DNA from: CFX2 sp014338005 | GTDB lineage: Bacteria; Chloroflexota; Anaerolineae; Aggregatilineales; Phototrophicaceae | Direction: 5' to 3' | DNA: 64,000 nucleotides | NCBI GenBank assembly: GCA_030263555.1 | Contig: SZPE01000007.1 | Location: forward strand, 26,465 to 90,464 | Part shown: piece after piece, positions 1 through 8,247 of the stretch | Numbering within the stretch: the first letter of the stretch is position 1 | How the letters are laid out: every line of letters begins with the position of its first letter | Translations under genes and position numbers: made by a program | The notes under the pieces: model-generated | The model's input: the letters and a program-made list of their open reading frames with translations, nothing else | Databases searched by the model: none | Told to the model about the DNA's origin: nothing

Positions 1-1764
1 CAGGTTGGAGAGCAGCGCAATCGGCAGGCCGAACAGCGCATAAGGGAACAGGCTGTAGGCGCTGCCGATGATGACCTGGCGCAGGCTGCCCTCGCCATCG
101 CTGATGGTCGCCGTCAGATAGTTGGCGGCATTCCATAACACGATCAATCCAAGCACATAGGTGATGTCCGTCTCCACCCAAATTTGCCATAGGGCGGAGT
201 ATGGGCTGAATACGAAGCTGGTCGCATAGATCGAGAGGACGTATGAAACCAGCACCCAGCCGTAAATCAGCAGGGCGAAGCCGAGGCTGCCGCGCTGGTT
301 TTGTTTAATGTAATAAAAACTATCGGCGGGCTGCCGGATGAAGCGGAACATAAAAACAAAGTCATCCACCAGGGGGATTTGCCGCGCCGCCCGCGCCCGT
401 CTCCGCACCACGTCCAGCCAGCGATACCGCCGCTCCAGCCGGTTGAAGACGCCAAGCGATACCCATGCCACCAGGAAGATGCCGAGCGCGCCGCCCAGAT
501 AACGCTGCAAAACCAGATTACGCAGTTCCCAGAAGGCGTCCGAATACCCGTCACGGTCTTCGGCGTAGCGGTAAAGCTGGAGCGCGCTGGTATACTGGCC
601 TTCGTTATAATCGGCATCCGCCAGCGCCTGGTATGCCATCAGGATCAGACCGTTATAAGTCAGCACATCCTCAAAGTATGGTCGGGCCTCGGCATAAAAA
701 CCATTCATATACAGCCGCACGCCATCGTGCAGACGCCGGGCAAAATCGGTGACGCGGTAGGTCACAAGGGCGTTTTTGTCTTTGTCCAGCACGTACAGGG
801 CATCCCCCACGCGCTCGACAGCCGTGGGATTGCTCAACAGGCCAAGCCGCTGATCGCCTCTGTCCTGCGCGCCAAAAAGGAACAGCAGTGTGCCGTTCAG
901 ATCATATTCAAAGATGTTCCCCCCCTCGGTGACTGCGACCATCAGGCCCTCATCGCTGACGTGAATATCTCGAAAGCTTTGGGAGCCGAAAACCGGCTGC
1001 GTGAACAAATTGCGGCCAGAAACGGTAAACTTGCGAATGCTTTTGTCCCTGGCGGTGCCGGCGGTGATCGTATAAACAAGTGATTGGTGGTCAATGGCGA
1101 GGTTGGAGGGTGAGGCGGCTTCGTTGCGAATAAACTGCTCTAATTGCTCATCCGTTAAAAACAGCCGCTGCAAAATCATCTGAAGCGACATGGCCGCCGA
1201 ATTGGCGCCAAAGTAACCGATGAAGTTACCGTTGGTGTTCATCATGACCAGGCCGTCAACCGAGCCTTCGCTGACGATATAGAGGTTCTGGCGCGCATCT
1301 ACGGCGATTTTGCGCGGCAGGAACTCGCGGTGTGCGCCAAACAACGGCTCGGAGGGGCGGCCAAACTCATTGAGCAGGCTGCCATCTGCGTCCAGGATAA
1401 CGATGGTATTTTTACCGGCGTCGGCGACGTAAAGCCTGCCCGCTTTGTCCACGAACAGTCCGGTAGGCGACCGCAGGACTCCCTGCCCGAACTCCGCTGT
1501 CACCTCGAAACCTGCATCCAGTTTGATGATGCGCCCATTGCCGGTATCGGCAACATAGAGGAAACCGTCCGCAGCGAGGAACATATCCTCAGGCCGCAGT
1601 GCCGGAAGGTCAATTTCGTCAAGCGGGGTATAGGCGTCCTGCGTTGGATAAAGAACGCCGCCGGGACCTAACGTCCAGGTGGTGTAGGGGGAAACCGCCA
1701 TCACCGGCACGCCCGCCGCCAGCAGCCCCGTCAGGAGAAGCAGAAGTGTCAAAACCTTCTTCAT
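1..1764 (-). CDS. NHL-repeat / TPR / Yip1-like membrane protein (partial, 3' end outside window)
   Basis: The frame is open from an ATG at 1764 to position 1 (588 codons, no stop), so the C-terminus lies outside the window. An N-terminal signal peptide is visible (MKKVLTLLLLLTGLLAAG). Residues about 40-340 contain NHL-type propeller repeats such as LYVADTGNGRIIKLD and LYVADAGKNTIVILD. Residues about 345-405 look like a TPR pair (YAEARPYFEDVL, YNEGQYTSALQLY). A membrane segment follows near 415-432, and then a Yip1-like multi-spanning domain begins (FRFIRQPADSFYYIKQ). The start codon overlaps the stop of the upstream permease gene by 4 bases (ATGA), which suggests translational coupling. From the family alone I infer an outward-facing propeller tied to a membrane domain that works with the sugar transporter. 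The exact role is unknown. Confidence 0.82.
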   Translation of the reverse strand, partial: MKKVLTLLLLLTGLLAAGVPVMAVSPYTTWTLGPGGVLYPTQDAYTPLDEIDLPALRPEDMFLAADGFLYVADTGNGRIIKLDAGFEVTAEFGQGVLRSPTGLFVDKAGRLYVADAGKNTIVILDADGSLLNEFGRPSEPLFGAHREFLPRKIAVDARQNLYIVSEGSVDGLVMMNTNGNFIGYFGANSAAMSLQMILQRLFLTDEQLEQFIRNEAASPSNLAIDHQSLVYTITAGTARDKSIRKFTVSGRNLFTQPVFGSQSFRDIHVSDEGLMVAVTEGGNIFEYDLNGTLLFLFGAQDRGDQRLGLLSNPTAVERVGDALYVLDKDKNALVTYRVTDFARRLHDGVRLYMNGFYAEARPYFEDVLTYNGLILMAYQALADADYNEGQYTSALQLYRYAEDRDGYSDAFWELRNLVLQRYLGGALGIFLVAWVSLGVFNRLERRYRWLDVVRRRARAARQIPLVDDFVFMFRFIRQPADSFYYIKQNQRGSLGFALLIYGWVLVSYVLSIYATSFVFSPYSALWQIWVETDITYVLGLIVLWNAANYLTATISDGEGSLRQVIIGSAYSLFPYALFGLPIALLSNL

Positions 1765-2663
1765 TTCAACCCCGACCGTGACATGGTACTCATCACCTGG
1801 CCTTGCAGAAAGATGAAAATGACAAGGTTGGGCAAGAACATAATCAGCGCCGCCGCCGCCGCGATGCCCTGCCCGGCTACCGCATTAGCGCCTGTCGCGG
1901 TGGTGCTGGTCAGCGTACTCAAATAGAAGGCCAGGGTTCTCAAACTTTCGTTGTTGATGTAGAGCGTGGAAATCTCCGCATTGTTCCAAGCCGCCTGGAA
2001 AGTGAGGATGGCAATCGTCGCCAGGGCAGGCTGAATCATCGGCAGGATAATACGCCAATAAATCCACCAATCGGAAGCGCCGTCAATTTGCGCCGCCTCG
2101 ATCACTTCGTCAGGGATGCCATCAATGAATTGTTTGAGCAAGAAAAGGCCGACCGGCATCGCCAGAACAGGGAGGATATGCACCCAAAAGGTGTCGAGCA
2201 GGCTCAGATTTTTGACAACCAAAAAGCGCGGGATGGTGACGGCGATTGGCACGAACATCAGGGCCACATTATTGATGACGAAAAGCGTTTGTTTGAGTTT
2301 GAAGCGTTTTTTAGAAAGCGCATATGCCGCCGTGCTGGAAACGAAAATAGACGCCAGCACCGTGACGAGCGTTATCACAATGCTGTTGAACAAATAGCGG
2401 CTGACCGGAATGCCCGAATTGGACAATTTGGAGAACAAATCTGTAAAATTTTTAAGTGTGGGGTTGACCACGAAGAAACGCGGCGGAAAAGCAAACAATT
2501 CGTCCGGCGGTTTAAAGGCGCTGGAAAATATATAGATGATGGGCAGCAGCATCAGCGCGGACAGCGGCACCAGCAGCACATAAAACTTGATCTGGCTGAC
2601 GTGAAAACCCTGCGGGTTGATGCCCCGGTTTTTAACCCCGGTATAGCGGCTAAACCACTTCAT
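1761..2663 (-). CDS. Carbohydrate ABC transporter permease, MalG type
   Basis: This 300-residue inner-membrane protein belongs to the MalG/CUT1 permease family, with six predicted membrane segments. The EAA loop that contacts the ATPase is seen as EAAQIDGASDWWIYWRIILP near residue 190. It follows the MalF-type permease by 6 bases and overlaps the NHL-Yip1 gene by 4 bases. It should form the membrane channel with the 2670-3629 product and import an oligosaccharide delivered by one of the two binding proteins upstream. No ATPase gene is nearby, so a shared MsiK-like ATPase elsewhere is expected. Confidence 0.93.
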   Translation of the reverse strand: MKWFSRYTGVKNRGINPQGFHVSQIKFYVLLVPLSALMLLPIIYIFSSAFKPPDELFAFPPRFFVVNPTLKNFTDLFSKLSNSGIPVSRYLFNSIVITLVTVLASIFVSSTAAYALSKKRFKLKQTLFVINNVALMFVPIAVTIPRFLVVKNLSLLDTFWVHILPVLAMPVGLFLLKQFIDGIPDEVIEAAQIDGASDWWIYWRIILPMIQPALATIAILTFQAAWNNAEISTLYINNESLRTLAFYLSTLTSTTATGANAVAGQGIAAAAALIMFLPNLVIFIFLQGQVMSTMSRSGLK

Positions 2664-2669
2664 GCTGGC

Positions 2670-3629
2670 TTATGCCTCACTGGCAAACAGACGAGTGGCG
2701 ACACGAGAAAAGAACAGCACCATCAACAGCAAAACCACCGAAACGGCGGCAGCATAGCCCATCTCGTAGCGCAAAAAGCCATAGTCCTCGATGTGATTGA
2801 CGATCAACTGCCCGGCATACTGCGGCGTGGGGTTGCTGCCCGAAAGCGTGACGCCGATTGCCCCGGCCTGGAAGGTGCCGACGATGGACATCACCGCCCC
2901 AAAGAGCATTTGCGGCTTCATCGAGGGAATGGTGATGTAAAAAATCTCCTGCCAGCGGCTGCTCATCCCGTCTATCGCAGCGGCTTCGTACAGTTCCGGG
3001 CTGATCTCCAGAATGCCCGCCAGCATCGCCAGGAAGCCAATGCCCATGCTGCTCCACAGCGTCACCACAATCATGATGGTCATCAGATACTGCGGCGATT
3101 GCAGCCATTGGATCGGCTCTCGCAAAAGACCCAACTCCATCAGGAAACTGTTCAGATAGCCGGTCTGGTCGCCGCTAAAGAGCGTCTTCCAGACGACCGC
3201 CATCGCTACTCCGGCGGTCATGGATGGCGAATAGAGAATCAGCGCAAAGATCGTCCGGGGGATTCTGGGCAGCTGCGCCAGCATCCAGGCCAGCAGAAAA
3301 GCGAGCGCATACCCGCCCGGCCCGACAATCACCGCAAACTGGATGGTGTTGGGCAGAACGTACTTCATGAATGTATCGTCCTGCGTGATGAGAGAGATGT
3401 AATTGCTCAAGCCGATGAAACGGGGAGGCTGGATAGCGTCAAAAAATGTGAACGAGAGCAAAGACGCGGCTAGCACCGGCACAACGATGAAGACGATGAA
3501 CAGCAGCGCATAGGGGGATAGGAAGGCATATGCGCCGCCTTCTTTATTGAGCCAACCCAGGAAAGACCTACGTATGCCCGATTCATCGAACCCACGAACG
3601 ACGTTTTGTCTATTGAGTTCCGTTTGCAT
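2670..3629 (-). CDS. Sugar ABC transporter permease, MalF type
   Basis: This 319-residue permease has a cytoplasmic N-terminus, about six membrane segments and a clear EAA loop (ELYEAAAIDGMSSRWQEIFY) near residue 210. It pairs with the MalG-type permease downstream. Its ATG at 3629 lies inside the end of the preceding 1002-residue binding-protein gene, a 20-base overlap that implies co-translation. An AT-poor GGATGGAAA stretch before the ATG is the only ribosome-binding candidate. Confidence 0.93.
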   Translation of the reverse strand: MQTELNRQNVVRGFDESGIRRSFLGWLNKEGGAYAFLSPYALLFIVFIVVPVLAASLLSFTFFDAIQPPRFIGLSNYISLITQDDTFMKYVLPNTIQFAVIVGPGGYALAFLLAWMLAQLPRIPRTIFALILYSPSMTAGVAMAVVWKTLFSGDQTGYLNSFLMELGLLREPIQWLQSPQYLMTIMIVVTLWSSMGIGFLAMLAGILEISPELYEAAAIDGMSSRWQEIFYITIPSMKPQMLFGAVMSIVGTFQAGAIGVTLSGSNPTPQYAGQLIVNHIEDYGFLRYEMGYAAAVSVVLLLMVLFFSRVATRLFASEA

Positions 3630-6618
3630 TTTCCATCCACGCTCTCACAGTTTCAATCGTCGGGATTTTGAACGCCCGCGCCGGTTTACCCTCTTTCAGA
3701 TAGCCGAACTCCTCCATTTTGCGGGCAATTTCACGATTGACGATGATGACAGACCGGTCAATTGCCACGCGCGGGTTGACCCCATCGAACACGATACGGT
3801 TCCAGATATTGCTCAACTCGCGTTCCTGCATGTAACTGCCGGGCAGCCGCACCGGCTCTTGCAGCCACTGCCACTGTTCCAGGATTACGGCTTTGTGTTC
3901 ATCGGGAATATCCATGCGGCTGAGAGCTTCCAGATTGGCGGAGAACCACAAATATTCGAGTCCGTAGTTCAAAACTAACTGCTCCGCAAATTCGGACTGT
4001 GTGTCGGTGGACATCCACCACTTCAGGAATTCCCAGGCTTCCTGCGGCTTATCGGTATTTCTGAACATGATGCTGGTCTGTGCCGAGCCGGTGGCGTAGC
4101 GATTTTGCCTGCCATCGGCCAGCACTGTCGCCGGGTACAGGTCAATGTTCCACAGCCCGCCGATCTCCGGGGCGGCGGTCATCAGTTTGACGTAGGTGTC
4201 TATGATATTGGAAACGCCGATCGGCAGCGTGCCATAGCGGAAACCCTCGTAAAAACTGACGGTGGTCAGCGGCATCCCGTAGATGGTGAAGCTGTCCGCC
4301 ATGAACCTGATGCCGGCGACGGCCTCCTCGCTTTGCAAACCCGTAGCAAAACCATCCTCGCTGTAAAGTTTTGCCCCATAGTTGAACAGGTAGGGGGCCG
4401 TAAAAATGTAGTTTCTCTGCCCGCTGCCGCTCGAAAGCGGTGTGTTGAAATTCATGCCGTACCGCTGCAATTCCGGCAGAATCTCGATGACTTCGTTCCA
4501 GGTGTGCGGCACAGGCAGCCCAAGCGAATCGAGGATGTCCCGGCGGTAAAATGTCAGCCAGCAGTCCTGCGTCTCTGGAATGGCGTACATGGAATCGTTG
4601 ATGATGTACCCCAACAGCGAGCCGGGCGAATAGATGCGGATGAACGAATCAAAATCCGCGAAGGTGCGTAAATCGTACAGGGCATTACGAATGGCAAGCT
4701 CGTAAGGAATGTGGGTGCTGACACCCAACGCCACATCCGGTTGAAGGTTGGCGGCATTCGCCAACACCAGTTTTGACTCATCCGGCATGATCGAGAATTT
4801 GACTCGAATCCCCGTTTGCGGCGTGAAAGATGTGTCTGCCATTAATTGCAGCAGGTTCACATACTGCCGGGGACGGTTGATCCATACTTCCAATTCATCC
4901 GCGCTTGCCCCAATAGATTGATACGGGTCTGGCTGGAAAGAATGTATAAAGCGTTTAATATCCTCGGACAGGGCCGTTATGAATGAAGGAGATGGCATCT
5001 CAGGAACACGATCCGGGGAATGAATCACGATTTTGTCCAAAGCCAGCGGCTGATTTTGCAGCAGCGACAGGAGCGAGCCGAGCATCTGCGCCGCCGAGCC
5101 GGTGCCTTCCGAGAAACGGCTCATATAAACCGGTATCTGGTCGGGGTCGGCGGCCAGGAACAGCAAATTTGTAATCGCCATCTGGTAAGTGAGAATCTCC
5201 GGCGATGCGCTGATCCCGTCAATAGACAGCAGCTGCTCTTTGTCGTCAATCAGTTTTTGAGCAATGGCGTTCAGGCGCTCTTGAATGTCGGGGATGTAAT
5301 TGGAGATCGCCCATTCCCTGTACGGGTCGCGCTGGTTGCCGGTCAGCTTCTTAATTTCCAGCGCCAGGGTATTGATGTCAAGCAGGGCTTCCTGGATGGT
5401 TTCGATGGCAGGCCGGTAAGGCGCGTTCGTCGCTTCAATACCCAGCACGTTCAGGCCGCGATGCAGAAAAATCCTGTAAGGCGTCTCGCCGCCCAGGGTG
5501 ACATTCACCCAATCTGCCGAATAGGGGAAGGGAACGGTGTTGATTTGCTCGAACGGCACCTGGCCGTTGACGGTAATGCGGCGGAAAACGGTGAAGTTGC
5601 TGCGCGTGTTCTGCAAAGCGCGCAGGGTAATCGCATACAACCCGTCTTCCGGGACGGTAAACTCGTAATAGACTGCACTGCCGCTTTTGACCCAACTGCT
5701 GCCGCCCAGCGTATTCAACAGCAGACAGTATGTGTCGTAGGGTGTGACCTGGAGGCTGCGGCTGCTGGCAGGCTGCACCGAGGTGTCATTTTTGTAGGAA
5801 GGCAGTTCCGCTTCGAGTGTGAGCGAAAAGCCGGATGAGTCCGGCGCGGACTGAGATGCCAGGTATTGGGCATAGTCGGGATAGGGCGAGGCTGTCACCA
5901 GATAGATGCTGCCCAGATACAGCGCGCCTTTAATCAGGGTGAAGTCGAAGCGGTGTTCTCCGGCAGAGAGTTTTACCCGAAGCGGATAAGCTTGGCTGAA
6001 GTTGACATCCCAGGCGGCAGCAGTCGTCCAGCGCACATCGCGCACCTGCTTTATGAGTACATCGTTGCCGTAGCGATCTTTGGGAAAGGTATCGGCGCTG
6101 CTGCGGTAATAAACCGGGAAAATAAATCGCTGCAAGCCGCCGGTGGGAAATGCGCCATCAATACGTATCTGCCCTTCAGGACTGCCCGGCTCTGAAGGTG
6201 CGGCGATGTCGAAGGCGAATATGAACTCCCCCTCGTCAGGAATTGTGACATCAAACCGCACGGCATCTCCCTGCCGCAGCAAGGCGCTCGGTTTGGCATA
6301 TTGGCGCGCAACCTCGTCTTGGGCAGGCGGCAAATCCAGCGAGTCGGCGCGGATCTCGATGGTGGGCGGAGAAAGTTTATCTGCGCCTTCGACCGGCAGC
6401 CCCCACGTCCCGACATAAAGATAGTCGGCCTGATCCTGGACAGCCGGCAAGATGGACAAACTGGCTGATGGGGCGGCAGCGATCTGGGATGGGCAGCCCA
6501 CCCCAAGCGGTGTTTGACCGTTAACCGGCAGGAGCGCGCCCATCGAAAGCAGGGCCGCTGAGACTGCTATCAAAAGCAGTATAGTCACTCTGGAAAGTCT
6601 TTTTCGTTTCGAGCGCAT
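3610..6618 (-). CDS. Large membrane-anchored solute-binding protein with N-terminal carbohydrate-binding-like domains
   Basis: The product is about 1002 residues, more than twice the usual sugar-binding protein. I chose the ATG at 6618 (MRSKRKRLSRV) because GGAG lies 9 bases upstream; an in-frame ATG at 6639 is also possible. A basic N-terminus and one hydrophobic segment (residues 10-30) form a signal or anchor. Residues about 60-270 and 275-410 look like two beta-sandwich carbohydrate-binding modules, the second with a CBM6/35-like start (LTLEAELPSY). A helical linker covers about 420-560. The last 400 residues are a typical SBP_bac_1 domain (DIKRFIHSF, CWLTFYRRDILDSLGLPVP, AWEFLKWWMS). It lies directly before the permease pair. 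I infer a glycan receptor or surface capture protein; which binding protein feeds the permeases is unclear. Confidence 0.85.
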   Translation of the reverse strand: MRSKRKRLSRVTILLLIAVSAALLSMGALLPVNGQTPLGVGCPSQIAAAPSASLSILPAVQDQADYLYVGTWGLPVEGADKLSPPTIEIRADSLDLPPAQDEVARQYAKPSALLRQGDAVRFDVTIPDEGEFIFAFDIAAPSEPGSPEGQIRIDGAFPTGGLQRFIFPVYYRSSADTFPKDRYGNDVLIKQVRDVRWTTAAAWDVNFSQAYPLRVKLSAGEHRFDFTLIKGALYLGSIYLVTASPYPDYAQYLASQSAPDSSGFSLTLEAELPSYKNDTSVQPASSRSLQVTPYDTYCLLLNTLGGSSWVKSGSAVYYEFTVPEDGLYAITLRALQNTRSNFTVFRRITVNGQVPFEQINTVPFPYSADWVNVTLGGETPYRIFLHRGLNVLGIEATNAPYRPAIETIQEALLDINTLALEIKKLTGNQRDPYREWAISNYIPDIQERLNAIAQKLIDDKEQLLSIDGISASPEILTYQMAITNLLFLAADPDQIPVYMSRFSEGTGSAAQMLGSLLSLLQNQPLALDKIVIHSPDRVPEMPSPSFITALSEDIKRFIHSFQPDPYQSIGASADELEVWINRPRQYVNLLQLMADTSFTPQTGIRVKFSIMPDESKLVLANAANLQPDVALGVSTHIPYELAIRNALYDLRTFADFDSFIRIYSPGSLLGYIINDSMYAIPETQDCWLTFYRRDILDSLGLPVPHTWNEVIEILPELQRYGMNFNTPLSSGSGQRNYIFTAPYLFNYGAKLYSEDGFATGLQSEEAVAGIRFMADSFTIYGMPLTTVSFYEGFRYGTLPIGVSNIIDTYVKLMTAAPEIGGLWNIDLYPATVLADGRQNRYATGSAQTSIMFRNTDKPQEAWEFLKWWMSTDTQSEFAEQLVLNYGLEYLWFSANLEALSRMDIPDEHKAVILEQWQWLQEPVRLPGSYMQERELSNIWNRIVFDGVNPRVAIDRSVIIVNREIARKMEEFGYLKEGKPARAFKIPTIETVRAWMENANGTQ

Positions 6619-6693
6619 CGCCCCATCTCCAGCCGCCATGAGAGCGTTTTCTCGCGCGCGAAAGCACGATACGACGTTCGTTGTTCATTAACA

Positions 6694-6739
6694 AATAATA
6701 TTATTCAGGGGAACGCTGCGAGCGCATCACGTTCCCCTG
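6694..6739 (-). promoter_or_regulatory. Intercistronic hairpin after the SBP gene
   Basis: Just downstream of the 6751-8103 binding-protein gene, arms CAGGGGAACG (6706-6715) and CGTTCCCCTG (6730-6739) form a perfect 10-bp stem with a 14-base loop. On the minus strand it is followed by an AT palindrome (AATAATATTATT, 6694-6705) but no uninterrupted T-run. It is most likely a 3' stabiliser or partial terminator that keeps the binding-protein message more abundant than the permease message. Confidence 0.7.
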
Positions 6740-6750
6740 CGGCAGACAGG

Positions 6751-8103
6751 CTAATCAGACAATTTAGCGCGGGCTTCGTCCAGGATATTGTTGGCGAACC
6801 CTTCCAACTGCGCGGCGTAGTCCTCGAACTTGAAGCTTCCAGACGCGATATTATCGAACATAAAGCCGAGATTCACGTCCAGACTTTCGCCAACGTCAAT
6901 ACCGGGTTTACCCTCCCAGCGGGCATTAATGTAACCGGGGATGATTTTCGCCAGCGATTCAACCAGGCTGTTATCCAGATTTTCCAGCGCCTGGCGCAGA
7001 CCGGGTCTGTCGCCCATGAAGGACATATACAGGTCAATGCTCTCTGGGGTGATGGAAACCGGCATTCTGGTCGGCACGACCCCGGCGGCGGCAGCCAGTT
7101 CGGCTTCTTTGGCATATCCTGCGGTGGAGAAACTCATCCATTTAGCGAAGTCATAGGCCGCTGCAACGTCCGCAGTCGTGGCCGACACAACGATAATATC
7201 GGCCACCATCGCCTGGTTGCCACCCGGTATACCCATGAAGTCCCAGTTGAACGTCGCATTCTGCGCGTAGGCAGGTACAACCCAACCGCCATCCCATACC
7301 GCGCCAGATTCCTGGTTCAGGAAGAGTTCCCACGGCCCCTGCGATTTAAAGGTCGCCTTCTGTTCATCTGTGAGGCCCTGCCAGGTGTGCGGGCGCATCT
7401 CCAGGGCTTTATTCACAGCGCCTCTAAAAGCGGTGGAGTTATAATTCATGTGCGTGCCGTCGAAACTGAACCACTTCAGGTTACTGTCCTGCGTGCTGGG
7501 ATACCAGCCGAGGATAGGCCCCATTTCGTGCAGACCCAGAATGCTTTTGCGAACGTCGGTCAGCGCGGACGCGGCGGCAAAAAAATCGTCCACCGAAATG
7601 CCGTACTGGGGTGCATCCAGATTAGCCGCCTCGAACAGGTCTTGGTTGATGAAATACCCCATAACGAACTGCGCGCTCGGCAAACCTAACACTGCGCCAG
7701 AGTAGGTTACGGCGTCTTTCAACACCTGCGGCACAGTCTGCCAGTCCGGGTCATCCTGTACCAGTTCGGTCAGATCAGCCGTCCAACCACTCTGGACATA
7801 ATATGGCGTATTGTTTGCCATGAACACGTCCGGCAGTTCGCCCCTGGCGGCGAAATTGGTCAGTTTTTCTTCCCATCCCCCCTCGCCGGACATATCCACG
7901 AATTCAATCGTGACGCCGGGGTTGGCTTCCATATAGGCGGCAACCAGCTGGCGCTGGATGTTGTTTTCCTCTTCTGTGCCAAGATTCCAGTTGGCGTAAC
8001 GCAGGACGACCGATTGAGCGCCAACCGGCGCGCTGACGGCCATCAGGCTGACGACCAACACGAGAAGGATGAGGATGCTGGCCGGTTTACGAAAGAACTT
8101 CAT
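6751..8103 (-). CDS. Extracellular sugar-binding protein of ABC transporter (SBP_bac_1)
   Basis: This 450-residue protein has a classical Sec signal (SILILLVLVVSLMAVSAPVGA) and a full SBP_bac_1 fold, including LRYANWNLGTEEEN at the mature N-terminus and YDFAKWMSFSTAGYAKEAE near residue 320. There is no lipobox Cys, so it may be tethered by an uncleaved signal or be free. AAGGAGATAAAG precedes the ATG. It lies between the GH94 gene and the large SBP fusion in one minus-strand series, so this transporter locus has two binding proteins. Confidence 0.92.
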   Translation of the reverse strand: MKFFRKPASILILLVLVVSLMAVSAPVGAQSVVLRYANWNLGTEEENNIQRQLVAAYMEANPGVTIEFVDMSGEGGWEEKLTNFAARGELPDVFMANNTPYYVQSGWTADLTELVQDDPDWQTVPQVLKDAVTYSGAVLGLPSAQFVMGYFINQDLFEAANLDAPQYGISVDDFFAAASALTDVRKSILGLHEMGPILGWYPSTQDSNLKWFSFDGTHMNYNSTAFRGAVNKALEMRPHTWQGLTDEQKATFKSQGPWELFLNQESGAVWDGGWVVPAYAQNATFNWDFMGIPGGNQAMVADIIVVSATTADVAAAYDFAKWMSFSTAGYAKEAELAAAAGVVPTRMPVSITPESIDLYMSFMGDRPGLRQALENLDNSLVESLAKIIPGYINARWEGKPGIDVGESLDVNLGFMFDNIASGSFKFEDYAAQLEGFANNILDEARAKLSD

Positions 8104-8247
8104 TTCTTTATCTCCTTATAAAATAAAAGTGGCGTAAAGGTAAAACAGTCGCGGATAGGCTGGCCGGGAAGCTAAGATGAGCCGCCGTTTACCGCTCGTC
8201 GTAAGCTCGAAAAATATCTGCTGGCGCTGGCCGCTTCCTTTCTGGGT

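Noticed and set aside
301..1083. A plus-strand open frame of 260 codons at the left edge
   Set aside because: The minus strand holds an open NHL-TPR-Yip1 frame with recognisable repeats over the same bases.
1803..3473. A long plus-strand open frame (556 codons) antisense to the permeases
   Set aside because: It is very rich in Arg, His and Gln and lies opposite two clear permease genes, so it is a shadow frame of GC-rich coding DNA.
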